Assembly (NCBI GenBank): GCA_020402745.1
Contig: JADBYZ010000004.1
Coordinates: 62,001-126,000, forward strand
Length of the DNA: 64,000 nucleotides
Direction of reading: 5' to 3'
Origin: Phenylobacterium sp.
GTDB lineage: Bacteria > Pseudomonadota > Alphaproteobacteria > Caulobacterales > Caulobacteraceae
Below, one piece after another: positions 23,070 through 31,596 of this stretch. Under the pieces are notes generated by a model. It was not told the origin of the DNA and ran no database searches. It was given only the letters and a program-made list of their open reading frames with translations. A program made the translations under genes and the position numbers. Position 1 is the stretch's first letter; each line of letters starts with the position of its first letter.

Positions 23070-25841
23070 TCAGCCGCCGGCCAGGAAGTCCCGCGTCGCC
23101 TCCAGGACCTCCACCAGGGTCAGGCGGCGGACCTCCACCCCTTCCGGCAGGGCGCCGAACAGGCGGGTGGGGGTGGCGGCGTCCAGCATGACGAAGACGC
23201 CCCGGTCATCCTGGCGACGGATCAGGCGGCCAAAGGCCTGGGCGATGCGTCCCCGGGTGATGGCGTCGTCCCAGCCGTTCCCGAAGCGGGCCCGCCGCGC
23301 CTTGTGCAGCAGGTCCGGCCGGGGCCAGGGCGCCCGGTCGAAGGCCAGCAGGCGCAGGCTGCGGCCCGGCACGTCGACCCCGTCGCGGACAGCGTCCGTG
23401 CCCAGCAGGCAGGAGTCGACCTCAGCCCGGAAGATGTCCACCAGGGCGCCGACCTCCAGGGGGTCCACATGCTGGGCGTAGAGGGACAGGCCCCGGTCGC
23501 CGAGGGGGGCGGCGATCTGCTCATGCACCGCCCGCAGCCTTCGGATGGCGGTGAACAGGCCAAGGCCGCCGCCGCCCGCGGACAGGAAGAGCTCGCGCAT
23601 GGCCGCGCCGACCTGCCGCGCGTCGTTCTTGCTGACGTCGGTGACGACAAAGGCCCGGGCGCAGGCGGCGTAGTTGAAGGGCGAGGCGAGGCGCAGGTGG
23701 GCCGGTGGCGAGGCCAGGCGGCGCCCCCCGGACCGGAGTTCGGCCAGGGCGAAGGGGTCCTCCGCGGCGCTGTCCGTCAGGGTGGCGGACGTCACGAGCA
23801 CCCCGTGCGCCGGCTCCAACACGGTGCGCACCAGGGGTTCGGTGGGGTCGACCCAATGGCGGCGGAAGGCGGCGTCCGCCAGCCGGCCGCTGATCACCAC
23901 CCCCTCGAACCAGTCGACGAAATCGGGATCGTCCCCCGCCACCTCGGCGTCGAGGGTCGACAGCATGCCGCGCCAGGCGGGCAGGGTCATGCGCGCCCGG
24001 CGGTCCAGGCCCCGCAGCACGCCCTCGATCCGTCCGCGCTCGGCGCCGGTCAGGGTCTCGGCGCCCTGGTCGAGCAGGTCCTCCAGCGTCCGGGTCAGGG
24101 CCAGGAGGGGCGCCTCGATGTCCGCGAGGGCCGAGGCGACCGCGCGGGCGGCGGCGACGGCCTCGGGCAGGGCGGGCCGTGCGGCGCAGGCGGGCGCCAG
24201 GTCGGTGGGCTCGGCGCGGGCCCGCAGCTGGACGGCCATGGCCGCCAGGAAGGCCTCGATAGGCCCCTGCGGCGCCTTAGGGTCCCCCGAGGCCAGCCGG
24301 CCGCTCCAGCCTTCGGACGGCAGGCGGCTGGCGGCGTGGACCACATCGTTCAGCGCCTGCCGGGCGGGCCCTTCGGCGCCCACCAGGTCGCCCAGCCGCG
24401 CCTCCAGCCCCCGGCCCCGGCGCCCGCGTCGTTCCGATCCCCGGATCCAGCGCCTCAGCTCGGCGGTCTCCTGGCCGGACAGGGCTGTGGAGAAGGCGGC
24501 GTCAGCAGCGTCGAACAGATGATGGCCCTCGTCGAACACCACCCGGCGCAGCCGCGTGGTCTCGGAGTCTTCCGGTGCGCCCCGGCCGGCCCGGGCGCCG
24601 TCGAAGGCCGCCTGGGCCATGACCAGGGCGTGGTTGGCGATGACGATGTCGGCCCGGCGCGAGGCCCGGATGGCCTTCTCCACAAAGCAGGTCCGGTAGT
24701 GCGGGCAGCCGGCGTGGATGCACTCTCCCCGCCGGTCGACCAGGTTGCCCGCCGCCGCCTGCCCAGCGGGCGGGACGGCGAACAGGCCTGGCAGCCAGGC
24801 GGGGAAGTCGCCTCCCGTCATGTCGCCATCGCGACTGACCCGGATCCAGCGGGCGGTCAGGCCCAGGCCGATCAGGTCCGCCGCCCCCAGCTGGGCGGTG
24901 TTGACCAGGTCCTGGAAGTTCAGGAGGCAGAGATAGTTCTCGCGGCCCTTGCGCACGACGGCCCGGCGCGCCCGCTCGGCCGGGTCGGGAAAAAGGACGG
25001 CGCTTTCCCGCTCGATCTGCCGCTGCAGGGCGCGGGTGTAGGTGGAGATCCAGACCGAGGGGCCGTTCGCCTCGGCCCAGAGGGAGGCGGGCGCGAGGTA
25101 GCCGAGGGTCTTGCCGATCCCGGTCCCGGCCTCGGCCAGCAGCATGTTGGGTTCGTTCTCGCGGTCGCGCGGCCGGAAGACGAAGGCGGCCTCGCGGGCG
25201 TACTCGGCCTGGGCCGTCCGGGCCTCATCGAGGCCGGCCCGCTCCAGGAGTTCCCCCAGCCGGCGGACGGCGGCTTCGGGCGAGACCGGGACGCTTCCCG
25301 GATCGCTGGCCGGTCCCGGGTCCTCCCATTCCTCCAGCCGCGCCCAGACGTCGAGGCCCGAGCTGCGGAAGGCGTTGGAGACGGGGCGGGAGCGCAGGGC
25401 GGCGACGACGGCTTCACCCCAGGCCCAGCCGCCCCGCGCCAGGGTCTCGGCCACCGCCAGGGCTTCCTCGCGGGAGGGCGTGGGAGCGTCTGCGAGCTCG
25501 TCCAGCAACCGCTGGGCGACCCGGGCGAGGGCGACGGCCATCTCCTCGGGACCGACCGGCTCGGGATCTCCCATGGCCAAGGCGAGGCCGGCGGCGGAGG
25601 GCGCCGTGAAGGCGCCGGGGCGGACGAAGGCGAAGAGCTCCAGGGCGTCCAGCAGGCGCGGCGAGCGGGGCGGAGGGGCGGCGCCCAGCCGGCGTGCGGT
25701 GAGCGTGGCATGGGTGACCAGCAGCCGGTCCTGCGCGAACCGCTCCCGGGCCTCGGCGGGGACCAGCCGGACAGCGCCCCCGGCGCCGGAGAGGGCGGCC
25801 TTGGGACCCGGCAGGACGACGAGGGCGGGCGGAAGGGTCAC
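23070..25841 (-). CDS. DinG/XPD-type ATP-dependent DNA helicase with Fe-S cluster
   Basis: 923 residues of superfamily 2, Rad3/XPD class. After an N-terminal domain of about 250 residues comes Walker A LAEAGTGIGKT, then ISTYTRALQRQ. Cysteines in the CLLNF and CIHAGCPHYRTC region are placed like the 4Fe-4S ligands of DinG. VVFDEGHHLFD is the Walker B (DEGH) box. C-terminal motifs include LVTSATLTD and a late RIAQAFGRLIRRQ. The protein should unwind 5'-3' at damaged or replication-blocked DNA. The GTG start at 25841 is used. The N-terminal extension is longer than in E. coli DinG, so it may be the alphaproteobacterial paralogue rather than a strict orthologue. Confidence 0.88.
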   Translation of the reverse strand: MTLPPALVVLPGPKAALSGAGGAVRLVPAEARERFAQDRLLVTHATLTARRLGAAPPPRSPRLLDALELFAFVRPGAFTAPSAAGLALAMGDPEPVGPEEMAVALARVAQRLLDELADAPTPSREEALAVAETLARGGWAWGEAVVAALRSRPVSNAFRSSGLDVWARLEEWEDPGPASDPGSVPVSPEAAVRRLGELLERAGLDEARTAQAEYAREAAFVFRPRDRENEPNMLLAEAGTGIGKTLGYLAPASLWAEANGPSVWISTYTRALQRQIERESAVLFPDPAERARRAVVRKGRENYLCLLNFQDLVNTAQLGAADLIGLGLTARWIRVSRDGDMTGGDFPAWLPGLFAVPPAGQAAAGNLVDRRGECIHAGCPHYRTCFVEKAIRASRRADIVIANHALVMAQAAFDGARAGRGAPEDSETTRLRRVVFDEGHHLFDAADAAFSTALSGQETAELRRWIRGSERRGRRGRGLEARLGDLVGAEGPARQALNDVVHAASRLPSEGWSGRLASGDPKAPQGPIEAFLAAMAVQLRARAEPTDLAPACAARPALPEAVAAARAVASALADIEAPLLALTRTLEDLLDQGAETLTGAERGRIEGVLRGLDRRARMTLPAWRGMLSTLDAEVAGDDPDFVDWFEGVVISGRLADAAFRRHWVDPTEPLVRTVLEPAHGVLVTSATLTDSAAEDPFALAELRSGGRRLASPPAHLRLASPFNYAACARAFVVTDVSKNDARQVGAAMRELFLSAGGGGLGLFTAIRRLRAVHEQIAAPLGDRGLSLYAQHVDPLEVGALVDIFRAEVDSCLLGTDAVRDGVDVPGRSLRLLAFDRAPWPRPDLLHKARRARFGNGWDDAITRGRIAQAFGRLIRRQDDRGVFVMLDAATPTRLFGALPEGVEVRRLTLVEVLEATRDFLAGG

Positions 25842-25897
25842 TGGCCAGACCTAACCCACCCGGGACTGAAACGGAACGCGCCGTCTCGGTTCGCCGG

Positions 25898-26227
25898 TCA
25901 GGCCTCGGCGCGGGAGAAGAGGCGGATCACCAGAACGCCGGTCAGGATCAGGCCGATCCCCAGGATGGCGGGGACATCGAGCTTCTGGCGGAAGCCGACC
26001 CAGCCGATCGCGGTGATGGCCAGGATGCCCACCCCGGACCAGATGGCGTAACCGATCCCCATCGGGATGGTCCTCTGCGCCTGGGCGAGACAGTAGAAGG
26101 ACACCGCCACCAGGGCGATGGCGCCGGCTCCGGGAAGGGGACGGGTGAAGCCCTCGGACAGTTTCAGCAGGCTGGTGCTGACGATTTCCGTGGCGATGGC
26201 CCCGGCCAGCCAGGCATAGCCGCTCAT
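25898..26227 (-). CDS. Small multidrug resistance (SMR) family exporter
   Basis: 109 residues with four membrane helices, the standard SMR length. The membrane-embedded Glu14 needed for proton/drug exchange is present in LAGAIATEIVSTSLLKLSEG. GIGYAIWSGVGILAITAIGW is the conserved third-helix region. Family members export quaternary ammonium or guanidinium compounds as dimers. The start overlaps the stop of the prephenate dehydrogenase-like gene (ATGA), so it is the last member of the aromatic amino acid operon. A single SMR gene implies a homodimer. Confidence 0.9.
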   Translation of the reverse strand: MSGYAWLAGAIATEIVSTSLLKLSEGFTRPLPGAGAIALVAVSFYCLAQAQRTIPMGIGYAIWSGVGILAITAIGWVGFRQKLDVPAILGIGLILTGVLVIRLFSRAEA

Positions 26228-27165
26228 GCTTTCGGGCCGCCGCCGGACGCCGCCCGGTCACGGCCGAAGTTCGGCTCCGCGCTATCCTGGCCTGCGGCGA
26301 CGATGCCCTGGCGGATGTCGCGGGTGCGGGAGAAGAGCTCGAACAGCTTGTCGCCCTCGCCCCAGCGGATGGATCTCGAGAGGGCTTGCAGGTCCTCGGT
26401 GAAGCGGCCGAGGATCTCGAGCACCGCGTCCTTGTTCGCCAGGAAGATGTCCCGCCACATGGTGGGATCCGAGGCGGCGATCCGGGTGAAGTCCCGGAAC
26501 CCGCCGGCCGAGTACTTCATCACCTCGGCCCGGGTGACCTCCTCCATGTCGGCGGCGGTGCCGACGATGTTGTAGGCGATCAGGTGGGGCAGGTGGCTGG
26601 TGACCGCCAGGACCAGGTCGTGGTGGGCGGCGTCCATGGTGTCCACCTGGGCGCCGAGGGCGGTCCAGAAGTCCGAGAGCTGGCGGACCGCGTCCGCGTA
26701 CCCGGGCTCGTCGTCCGCCTGGGGGGTCAGGATCACCCAGCGGCCCTGGAACATTTCGGCAAAGCCCGCGGCCGGGCCGGACTGCTCGGAGCCCGCGATG
26801 GGGTGTCCGGGGATGACATAGACCGAAGCGGGGACGGCGGCGCGCAGGGCCTCGGCCACGCTGACCTTGACCGAGCCGACGTCGGTGACCGTGGCGCCCG
26901 GCTTCAGCGCCGCCGCCGCCGCAGTCGCTGCAGGGCCCATGGCCAGGACCGGCACGGCGAAGACCACCAGGTCGGCGTCGGCCACCGCCTCGGCCATGTC
27001 GCCGGTCACGAGGTCGGCATAGCCCAGAGCGGCGATCTCGGCCCGGTGGGCCTCGCTGGCTTCGCCCACGGCCACGGAACCCACGGCCCCCGCCGCCCGG
27101 GCGGCGCGGATCACCGAGGACCCGATCAGGCCGCAGCCGATCACCGCCATCCGGGCGTAGATCAC
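26224..27165 (-). CDS. Prephenate/arogenate dehydrogenase, TyrA family
   Basis: 313 residues. An NAD-binding Rossmann motif opens the protein (MAVIGCGLIGSSVIRAARAA). VIPGHPIAGSEQSGPAAGFA is the substrate-site signature, and LVLAVTSHLPHLIAYNIVGT is the conserved helical-domain segment. It oxidises prephenate or arogenate on the route to tyrosine. GTG at 27165 overlaps the upstream hisC-like stop as GTGA; a later ATG at 27150 would shorten it by five residues. With the aminotransferase and chorismate mutase upstream, this forms a tyrosine/phenylalanine pathway block. Confidence 0.92.
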   Translation of the reverse strand: MIYARMAVIGCGLIGSSVIRAARAAGAVGSVAVGEASEAHRAEIAALGYADLVTGDMAEAVADADLVVFAVPVLAMGPAATAAAAALKPGATVTDVGSVKVSVAEALRAAVPASVYVIPGHPIAGSEQSGPAAGFAEMFQGRWVILTPQADDEPGYADAVRQLSDFWTALGAQVDTMDAAHHDLVLAVTSHLPHLIAYNIVGTAADMEEVTRAEVMKYSAGGFRDFTRIAASDPTMWRDIFLANKDAVLEILGRFTEDLQALSRSIRWGEGDKLFELFSRTRDIRQGIVAAGQDSAEPNFGRDRAASGGGPKA

Positions 27166-28262
27166 GGACGGGTCCCCAGGAATTCGGCGAGGGCGTCCAC
27201 CAGGGCCCGGTTGTGCGCCTCCAGCCCGATGGTGATGCGCAGGTGGTCGGGCAGGCCGTAGCCGCCGACCATCCGCGGGATCAGGCCCCGCGCGCACAGG
27301 AAGGCGTCGGCGTCCGCCGCCGTCCGGCCGGGGGTCTTCGGGAAACGGGCGAGGACGAAGTTGGCGCTGGACGCCGTGGTCTCCAGTCCCAGTCCGCCCA
27401 GTTGCTGGGCCAGCCAGGGCCGCCAGGTCCGCACCAGCTCGAGGGACTTCGCCTGGAAGTCCTCGTCCGCCAGGGCGGCGATGGCGGCGCGCTGGGCGGG
27501 GATGGAGACGTTGAACGGCAGGCGGATCCGGTCGATGGCGTCGGCCATGTCCTGCGGCATGTAGGCCCAGCCCACCCTCAGGGCGGCCAGGCCGTGCAGC
27601 TTGGAGAAGGTCCGCGTCATGATGACGTTGGAGAAGTTGCGGACCAGGTCGACCCCGTCCTCGAAATCCGGGTCCTCGGCGAACTCGGCATAGGCGCCGT
27701 CCAGCACCAGGACCACATCGGCGGGCAGGGCCGCATGCAGGCGGCGGATCTCAGAGCCCTTGACCAGGGTGCCCGTCGGGTTGGCGGGATTGGCCACCCA
27801 GACGATGCGGGTCCGCTCATCCACGCAGGCGAGCAGTTCGTCCACGTCGATGCGCAGGTCGATCTCGCGGGCCATGCGCACCTCGCCCCCCGCCGCGCGG
27901 GTGGCGATGGCGAAGGCGCCGAAGCCATGCTCGCCCTGAATGGCGTTGTCGCCGGGCTGGAGGAAGGTCTGGCCGATCAGCTGGAAGATCTCGTCCGAGC
28001 CGCAGCCGAACAGCAGCCGCTCAGGCTCAAGGCCGTACCTGGCGCTGATCGCCTCACGCAGGGCGTTGCAGCGCCCGTCCGGGTAGAGGTGCAGCTCGTC
28101 GATGGCGGAGGCGAAGGCCGTCTTCGCCTCCGGGCTGGAGCCGAGGATGTTCTCGTTCGCCGAGAGCTTGAGCGGGTGCGCCACCCCCTCCACCGCGGCC
28201 TTGCCGGGCTTATAGGGCGAGATGTCGAGGATGCCCGGCTTGGGCTGGGGACGATCAGTCAT
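27162..28262 (-). CDS. hisC: HisC-type aminotransferase (histidinol-phosphate or aromatic)
   Basis: 366-residue class I/II PLP aminotransferase. The PLP lysine is Lys221 in MTRTFSKLHGLAALRVGWAY. LKLSANENILGSSP at the N-terminus and VANPANPTGT are HisC hallmarks, and LRITIGLEAHNRALVDAL closes the fold. HisC converts imidazole-acetol phosphate to histidinol phosphate. In this operon it lies between chorismate mutase and a TyrA-type dehydrogenase, so a role as aromatic or prephenate aminotransferase is as likely as one in histidine synthesis. It is 9 bases from the upstream gene and overlaps the downstream one. Confidence 0.88.
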   Translation of the reverse strand: MTDRPQPKPGILDISPYKPGKAAVEGVAHPLKLSANENILGSSPEAKTAFASAIDELHLYPDGRCNALREAISARYGLEPERLLFGCGSDEIFQLIGQTFLQPGDNAIQGEHGFGAFAIATRAAGGEVRMAREIDLRIDVDELLACVDERTRIVWVANPANPTGTLVKGSEIRRLHAALPADVVLVLDGAYAEFAEDPDFEDGVDLVRNFSNVIMTRTFSKLHGLAALRVGWAYMPQDMADAIDRIRLPFNVSIPAQRAAIAALADEDFQAKSLELVRTWRPWLAQQLGGLGLETTASSANFVLARFPKTPGRTAADADAFLCARGLIPRMVGGYGLPDHLRITIGLEAHNRALVDALAEFLGTRP

Positions 28263-28271
28263 GGCTTCCCC

Positions 28272-29117
28272 TCAGGTGTCCAGCGGCGCCGAGGCTGCGC
28301 CGATCACGCCGGTCAGCCGCCCGGGCGCCCGGGCGAGGCGTTCGTCGTCGGGCTGGTAATAGCCGCTGAGCTCTAAGAGGCGCAGGCCGCCGGCGTCCGC
28401 CAGGAGCTCCGCGGCGACCCCATCCTTGCTCAGGGTCTCGACCAGCTGGCCCGGCGAGCCGGGGGCGTCGGTGACCCAGTAGGTCCGGTCCCCGCCGGTC
28501 GGGCCGATCTCCACCTCTGCAGCCGCCAGGGCGGTGGGCCGCCCCCAGGCGTTGAGGCAGGGCAGGGCGGCGAAGACGCGCAGGGTGGGCTCGGCCAGCA
28601 ACCGGCCCCACCAGGGCGTCCGGGAATCGAGGGCCAGGACCGCAACACCGCCCGGGGTGCGAGCGGCGGTGATGGCGTCCTCGGGACGGCTGACAGAAGC
28701 GAAGGGCGGGGCGGCGCCGAACCGCATCCGGGCGGCCTCGTGGACCCCCTCCGGCGACGGCCCGCCATAGACGCTGACGTGATAGGGGCCCTGCCGCGAC
28801 AGGCTGTCGCTCATGAGCTCGCGCCAGATGCGCACGATCAGGCCTGCGGGCGCCGCCTTGCGGGGCTGGGCGAGAAGATTGCGCAGGACCTCGGCTTCCC
28901 GAGGGGGCCGCAGGGCGAAGCGACCGCCTTCGCCGGCCGCCGCCTTGGCCGCCGCGACCTCGCCCGCCAGGGCGGCCCGCTCGTCGATCAGCTCAAGCAG
29001 GCGCCGGTCGACCTCGTCCAGGCGTGCGCGCACGGCCTCGAGGGGGCGTGCGGTCGGCGAGGGTTCAGAGGCGTCCATGTCGGTCCCGGCGTTCTGGAGG
29101 CTTGGGCGATAGGTCAT
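28272..29117 (-). CDS. Chorismate mutase with unusual C-terminal domain
   Basis: 281 residues. Residues about 25-115 form an AroQ-type helical chorismate mutase (LEAVRARLDEVDRRLLELID, then AAAKAAAG and LVIRIWRELMSDSLSRQ). It should convert chorismate to prephenate. The C-terminal 165 residues begin GPYHVSVYGGPSPEGVHEAA and resemble the substrate-binding frame of prephenate dehydratase in layout, but lack the TxxF and ESRP signatures. The protein is therefore probably a mutase with a degenerate or regulatory dehydratase-like domain. The ATG at 29117 or one at 29078 could be used. First gene of the hisC operon. Confidence 0.8.
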   Translation of the reverse strand: MTYRPSLQNAGTDMDASEPSPTARPLEAVRARLDEVDRRLLELIDERAALAGEVAAAKAAAGEGGRFALRPPREAEVLRNLLAQPRKAAPAGLIVRIWRELMSDSLSRQGPYHVSVYGGPSPEGVHEAARMRFGAAPPFASVSRPEDAITAARTPGGVAVLALDSRTPWWGRLLAEPTLRVFAALPCLNAWGRPTALAAAEVEIGPTGGDRTYWVTDAPGSPGQLVETLSKDGVAAELLADAGGLRLLELSGYYQPDDERLARAPGRLTGVIGAASAPLDT

Positions 29118-29141
29118 TGCGCCGGGCGGCGCAATACCGCG

Positions 29142-31358
29142 CTACCGCCCGGGCCGGTAGGTGCGCGCCACATGACCCTTGATCTCGTCGGGCCAGAAGT
29201 AGACCGGCCGCAGGTCGCCGCTCAGGTAGCGGGACGCCTGGTCGGTGAAGTGCTTGGACACGGGCGAGCTGGAAGCGCCGCCGGCGGTCACCGCCCGGGC
29301 CCGCACGCGGGGACCAAACTCAACCACGGCCACGAAGCTGTTGCCGCTGCTTCCATAGAACCTCTTCTGGCCGTCAGGCCGGCGGGCGCCGAAGGAGGCC
29401 AGGGCGCCCCAGCGCGCCGAAGGGAAGGGGGCGGCGAGGCTGGGCGCGGCGTCGCTGAACGCCTGCTGGATGTCGCCGGTGCGGCGCTGGAAACGGTTGA
29501 CCTCGCCCCAGGGAACCTTGCGGGTCCCGAAGTCGGCCTGCAGCTGGTCGGAGGCTTCGGAGAGGGCCTCCAGCTTGCGCCGGGAGGCGATTCGGCTGGC
29601 CATCGCCTCCCAGACGCTCAGGCCCTCCCTGCGGGCGATGGCCTCGGCCTCGGGCCAGAGCCGGTCGCCCCAGAAGACCGCAAGGGTCAGGGCCTCGGAC
29701 GCAGCCGACCACCGCCGGTTCCAGCCCCTCAGCAGGCGGATGTCGTCCGCCAGCTTCAGGCGCAGGGGATCGGCGCCAGGGGTCGCATCCCAGGCGGCCT
29801 CGAGGCCGGGCAGGAGGGCTTCAAAGGCCGGCAGCCGGGTGTTGAACGCGCCCTGGGTCAGGGTGTCGAGGGTGAAGGTCTGGCCGCCTTCCAGGAGCTG
29901 GACGGCGTTGGCGCCGCGAGGGTTGGGACCGACCGTGTCCATATAGCTCGGGAACCGGTCGCGCCGCGGGCTTTCCGGCCCCGCCGCGGTCCAGGGCCAG
30001 TCATTGGTGTTGTAGACCCATCCGACCTTGGGCGACTTGACCGAGGGCAGTTCGGAAAGGGCGTGCAGCCCCTTCCAGTCCGTCGCCGGGTCCGAGCCGT
30101 CCACCGGGCGGGTATAGTCGAACCGGTCGTCCCGCCTGGGAACAAACTGGGGGTGCAGGTAGGCGATCACTCCGTCGGCGTCGGCGTAGACGGTGTTGTT
30201 CGAGGAATTACCGACCAGGGCCGCCGCCTTCATGAACTCATCGAAGTTCCGGGCCCGGGTGCGCAGGAAGGACTGGCTGAGGGCCTCCACCGGCCGGTTC
30301 ATCATGGCGAAGGCGACCCAGCGGTCCCCCGCCTTGCGGATGATCGGCCCGTGATGGGTGAAGTGCACCCGGAAGGTGCTACGGACCAGGGCGCCCTGGG
30401 GGGTCCGCCAGTCGATGGCGATCGTCCGCGTCACGACCGGCCGTTCCTCGGCGCCGTAGCGATAGGTCAGCCTTCCACCCCGGTTGATCACCTGGACCGA
30501 GAACTCGTCGACGGAGTCCACGCCGCTGGTGGTGTGCATCCAGCCGACCCGGGGGTTGAACCCCTGGTAGATGAAGAACTGGCCCCAGGTCGCCGCGCCA
30601 TAGACGTTCAGCCCGGCGTCCGAGGTCACCTGCTGCTCGGCCCGAAAGTAGAAGCTGGTGTGCGGGTTGATCAGCAGCAGCGGGCGTCCGCCCCAGGCCC
30701 GGGAGGGGCCGATGGCGATGCCGTTGGAGCCCCGGGGTTCCTCCGGTCCGGCCGGCGCCGCGCTGGCCAGCACCCTTGGCCGGTCGGAGTACATCTCGGA
30801 CAGCCCGTCGAGGGAGATGCGCTCGATGTCGCCGCCGATGCTGCCCTCGGAGAAGCTCAGGGCCATCCAGGGCTCGAACCGCGTCAGGACCTTTGGTCGG
30901 ACCTGGGGGTTCATGGCGAGGTAATAGTTCAGGCCGTCCGCCCAGGCGTCCATCAGCTTGCGCAACCAGGGCGGGCTCTTGGCGTAATGGGCCTTCAGGG
31001 TCTCCGGATCGACATAGAGGCGGGCCCGCAGGTCCTGCATCAGGGCGACCTCGCCCTCGGCCTCGGAGAGCCGTCCCAGGGCGGTGAGGTAGTTGGTCTC
31101 GATGCGCGGGAAGTCATCCTCGGCCTGGGCGTAGATCATGCCGAAAACGGCGTCGGCGTCCGTCCTGCCGCGGATATGGGCGATGCCCCAGTCGTCACGC
31201 GTGATGGTGACCCGCCGGGCCGCCTCTCGCCAGCGCAGCATCTCTTTCGACGGGGTGGCCGACGCGGTGAGCCGCGTCCCTTGCGGCGGCGTCGCAGCGG
31301 CCGCCGCCGCCGGCAGGGCGAGGACCAGGGCGAGGGTCAGGAACAGGCGACGGAGCAT
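29142..31358 (-). CDS. Secreted penicillin-acylase family amidohydrolase
   Basis: 738 residues with a clear signal peptide (MLRRLFLTLALVLALPAAAA). The N-terminal-nucleophile Ser is at about residue 211 in PRGSNGIAIGPSRAWGG, where the precursor should self-cleave between Gly and Ser. Downstream are INPHTSFYFRAE, FHITHHGPIIRK-like FRVHFTHHGPIIRK and LVGNSSNNTVYADADG, all typical of the beta subunit. Family members deacylate beta-lactams, acyl-homoserine lactones or other N-acyl compounds in the periplasm; the substrate is unresolved. CTGAGG is 8 bases before the ATG at 31358, favoured over GTG 31367. Confidence 0.9.
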   Translation of the reverse strand: MLRRLFLTLALVLALPAAAAAATPPQGTRLTASATPSKEMLRWREAARRVTITRDDWGIAHIRGRTDADAVFGMIYAQAEDDFPRIETNYLTALGRLSEAEGEVALMQDLRARLYVDPETLKAHYAKSPPWLRKLMDAWADGLNYYLAMNPQVRPKVLTRFEPWMALSFSEGSIGGDIERISLDGLSEMYSDRPRVLASAAPAGPEEPRGSNGIAIGPSRAWGGRPLLLINPHTSFYFRAEQQVTSDAGLNVYGAATWGQFFIYQGFNPRVGWMHTTSGVDSVDEFSVQVINRGGRLTYRYGAEERPVVTRTIAIDWRTPQGALVRSTFRVHFTHHGPIIRKAGDRWVAFAMMNRPVEALSQSFLRTRARNFDEFMKAAALVGNSSNNTVYADADGVIAYLHPQFVPRRDDRFDYTRPVDGSDPATDWKGLHALSELPSVKSPKVGWVYNTNDWPWTAAGPESPRRDRFPSYMDTVGPNPRGANAVQLLEGGQTFTLDTLTQGAFNTRLPAFEALLPGLEAAWDATPGADPLRLKLADDIRLLRGWNRRWSAASEALTLAVFWGDRLWPEAEAIARREGLSVWEAMASRIASRRKLEALSEASDQLQADFGTRKVPWGEVNRFQRRTGDIQQAFSDAAPSLAAPFPSARWGALASFGARRPDGQKRFYGSSGNSFVAVVEFGPRVRARAVTAGGASSSPVSKHFTDQASRYLSGDLRPVYFWPDEIKGHVARTYRPGR

Positions 31359-31385
31359 GGCGGACACCTCAGGGAACCGGGGGCG

Positions 31386-31505
31386 AGGCTAGAGCCTGTT
31401 CCTTTCAGACGGAACGTCTGAAAGGACAAAACAGGCTCTCATTTCAATACGCTAGATCATGTTTCGATCCGATAACCGGTTCCCACTTATCGGAACATGA
31501 TCTAG
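31386..31505 (-). repeat. Dispersed double-hairpin repeat, copy B
   Basis: About 120 bp, inverted relative to copy A and differing from it at only a few positions. Its long hairpin is the most perfect of the three: TCCTTTCAGACG, a GAA loop, then CGTCTGAAAGGA, inside an outer AGAGCCTGTT/AACAGGCTCT stem. It lies between the starts of the divergent acylase and monooxygenase genes, so it could affect either promoter. The rest of this 238-bp gap holds no gene. Confidence 0.85.
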
Positions 31506-31596
31506 GACCCCGGCCGCAAGCCGGCAAGACGCTTGCGCCCGTCCCGCGCCGCCGTCATGACAGGCGCGCCGCAAGTCGCCTATCCGGGGGAACCAA

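Noticed and set aside
19239-26051. Very long plus-strand open frames opposite the helicase and DinG genes (for example 19239-21896 and 22818-26051)
   Set aside because: They are antisense to genes with clear motifs, are built of low-complexity Gly/Gln/Ala/Arg/His-rich sequence and show no domain. High GC leaves few stop codons in such frames.
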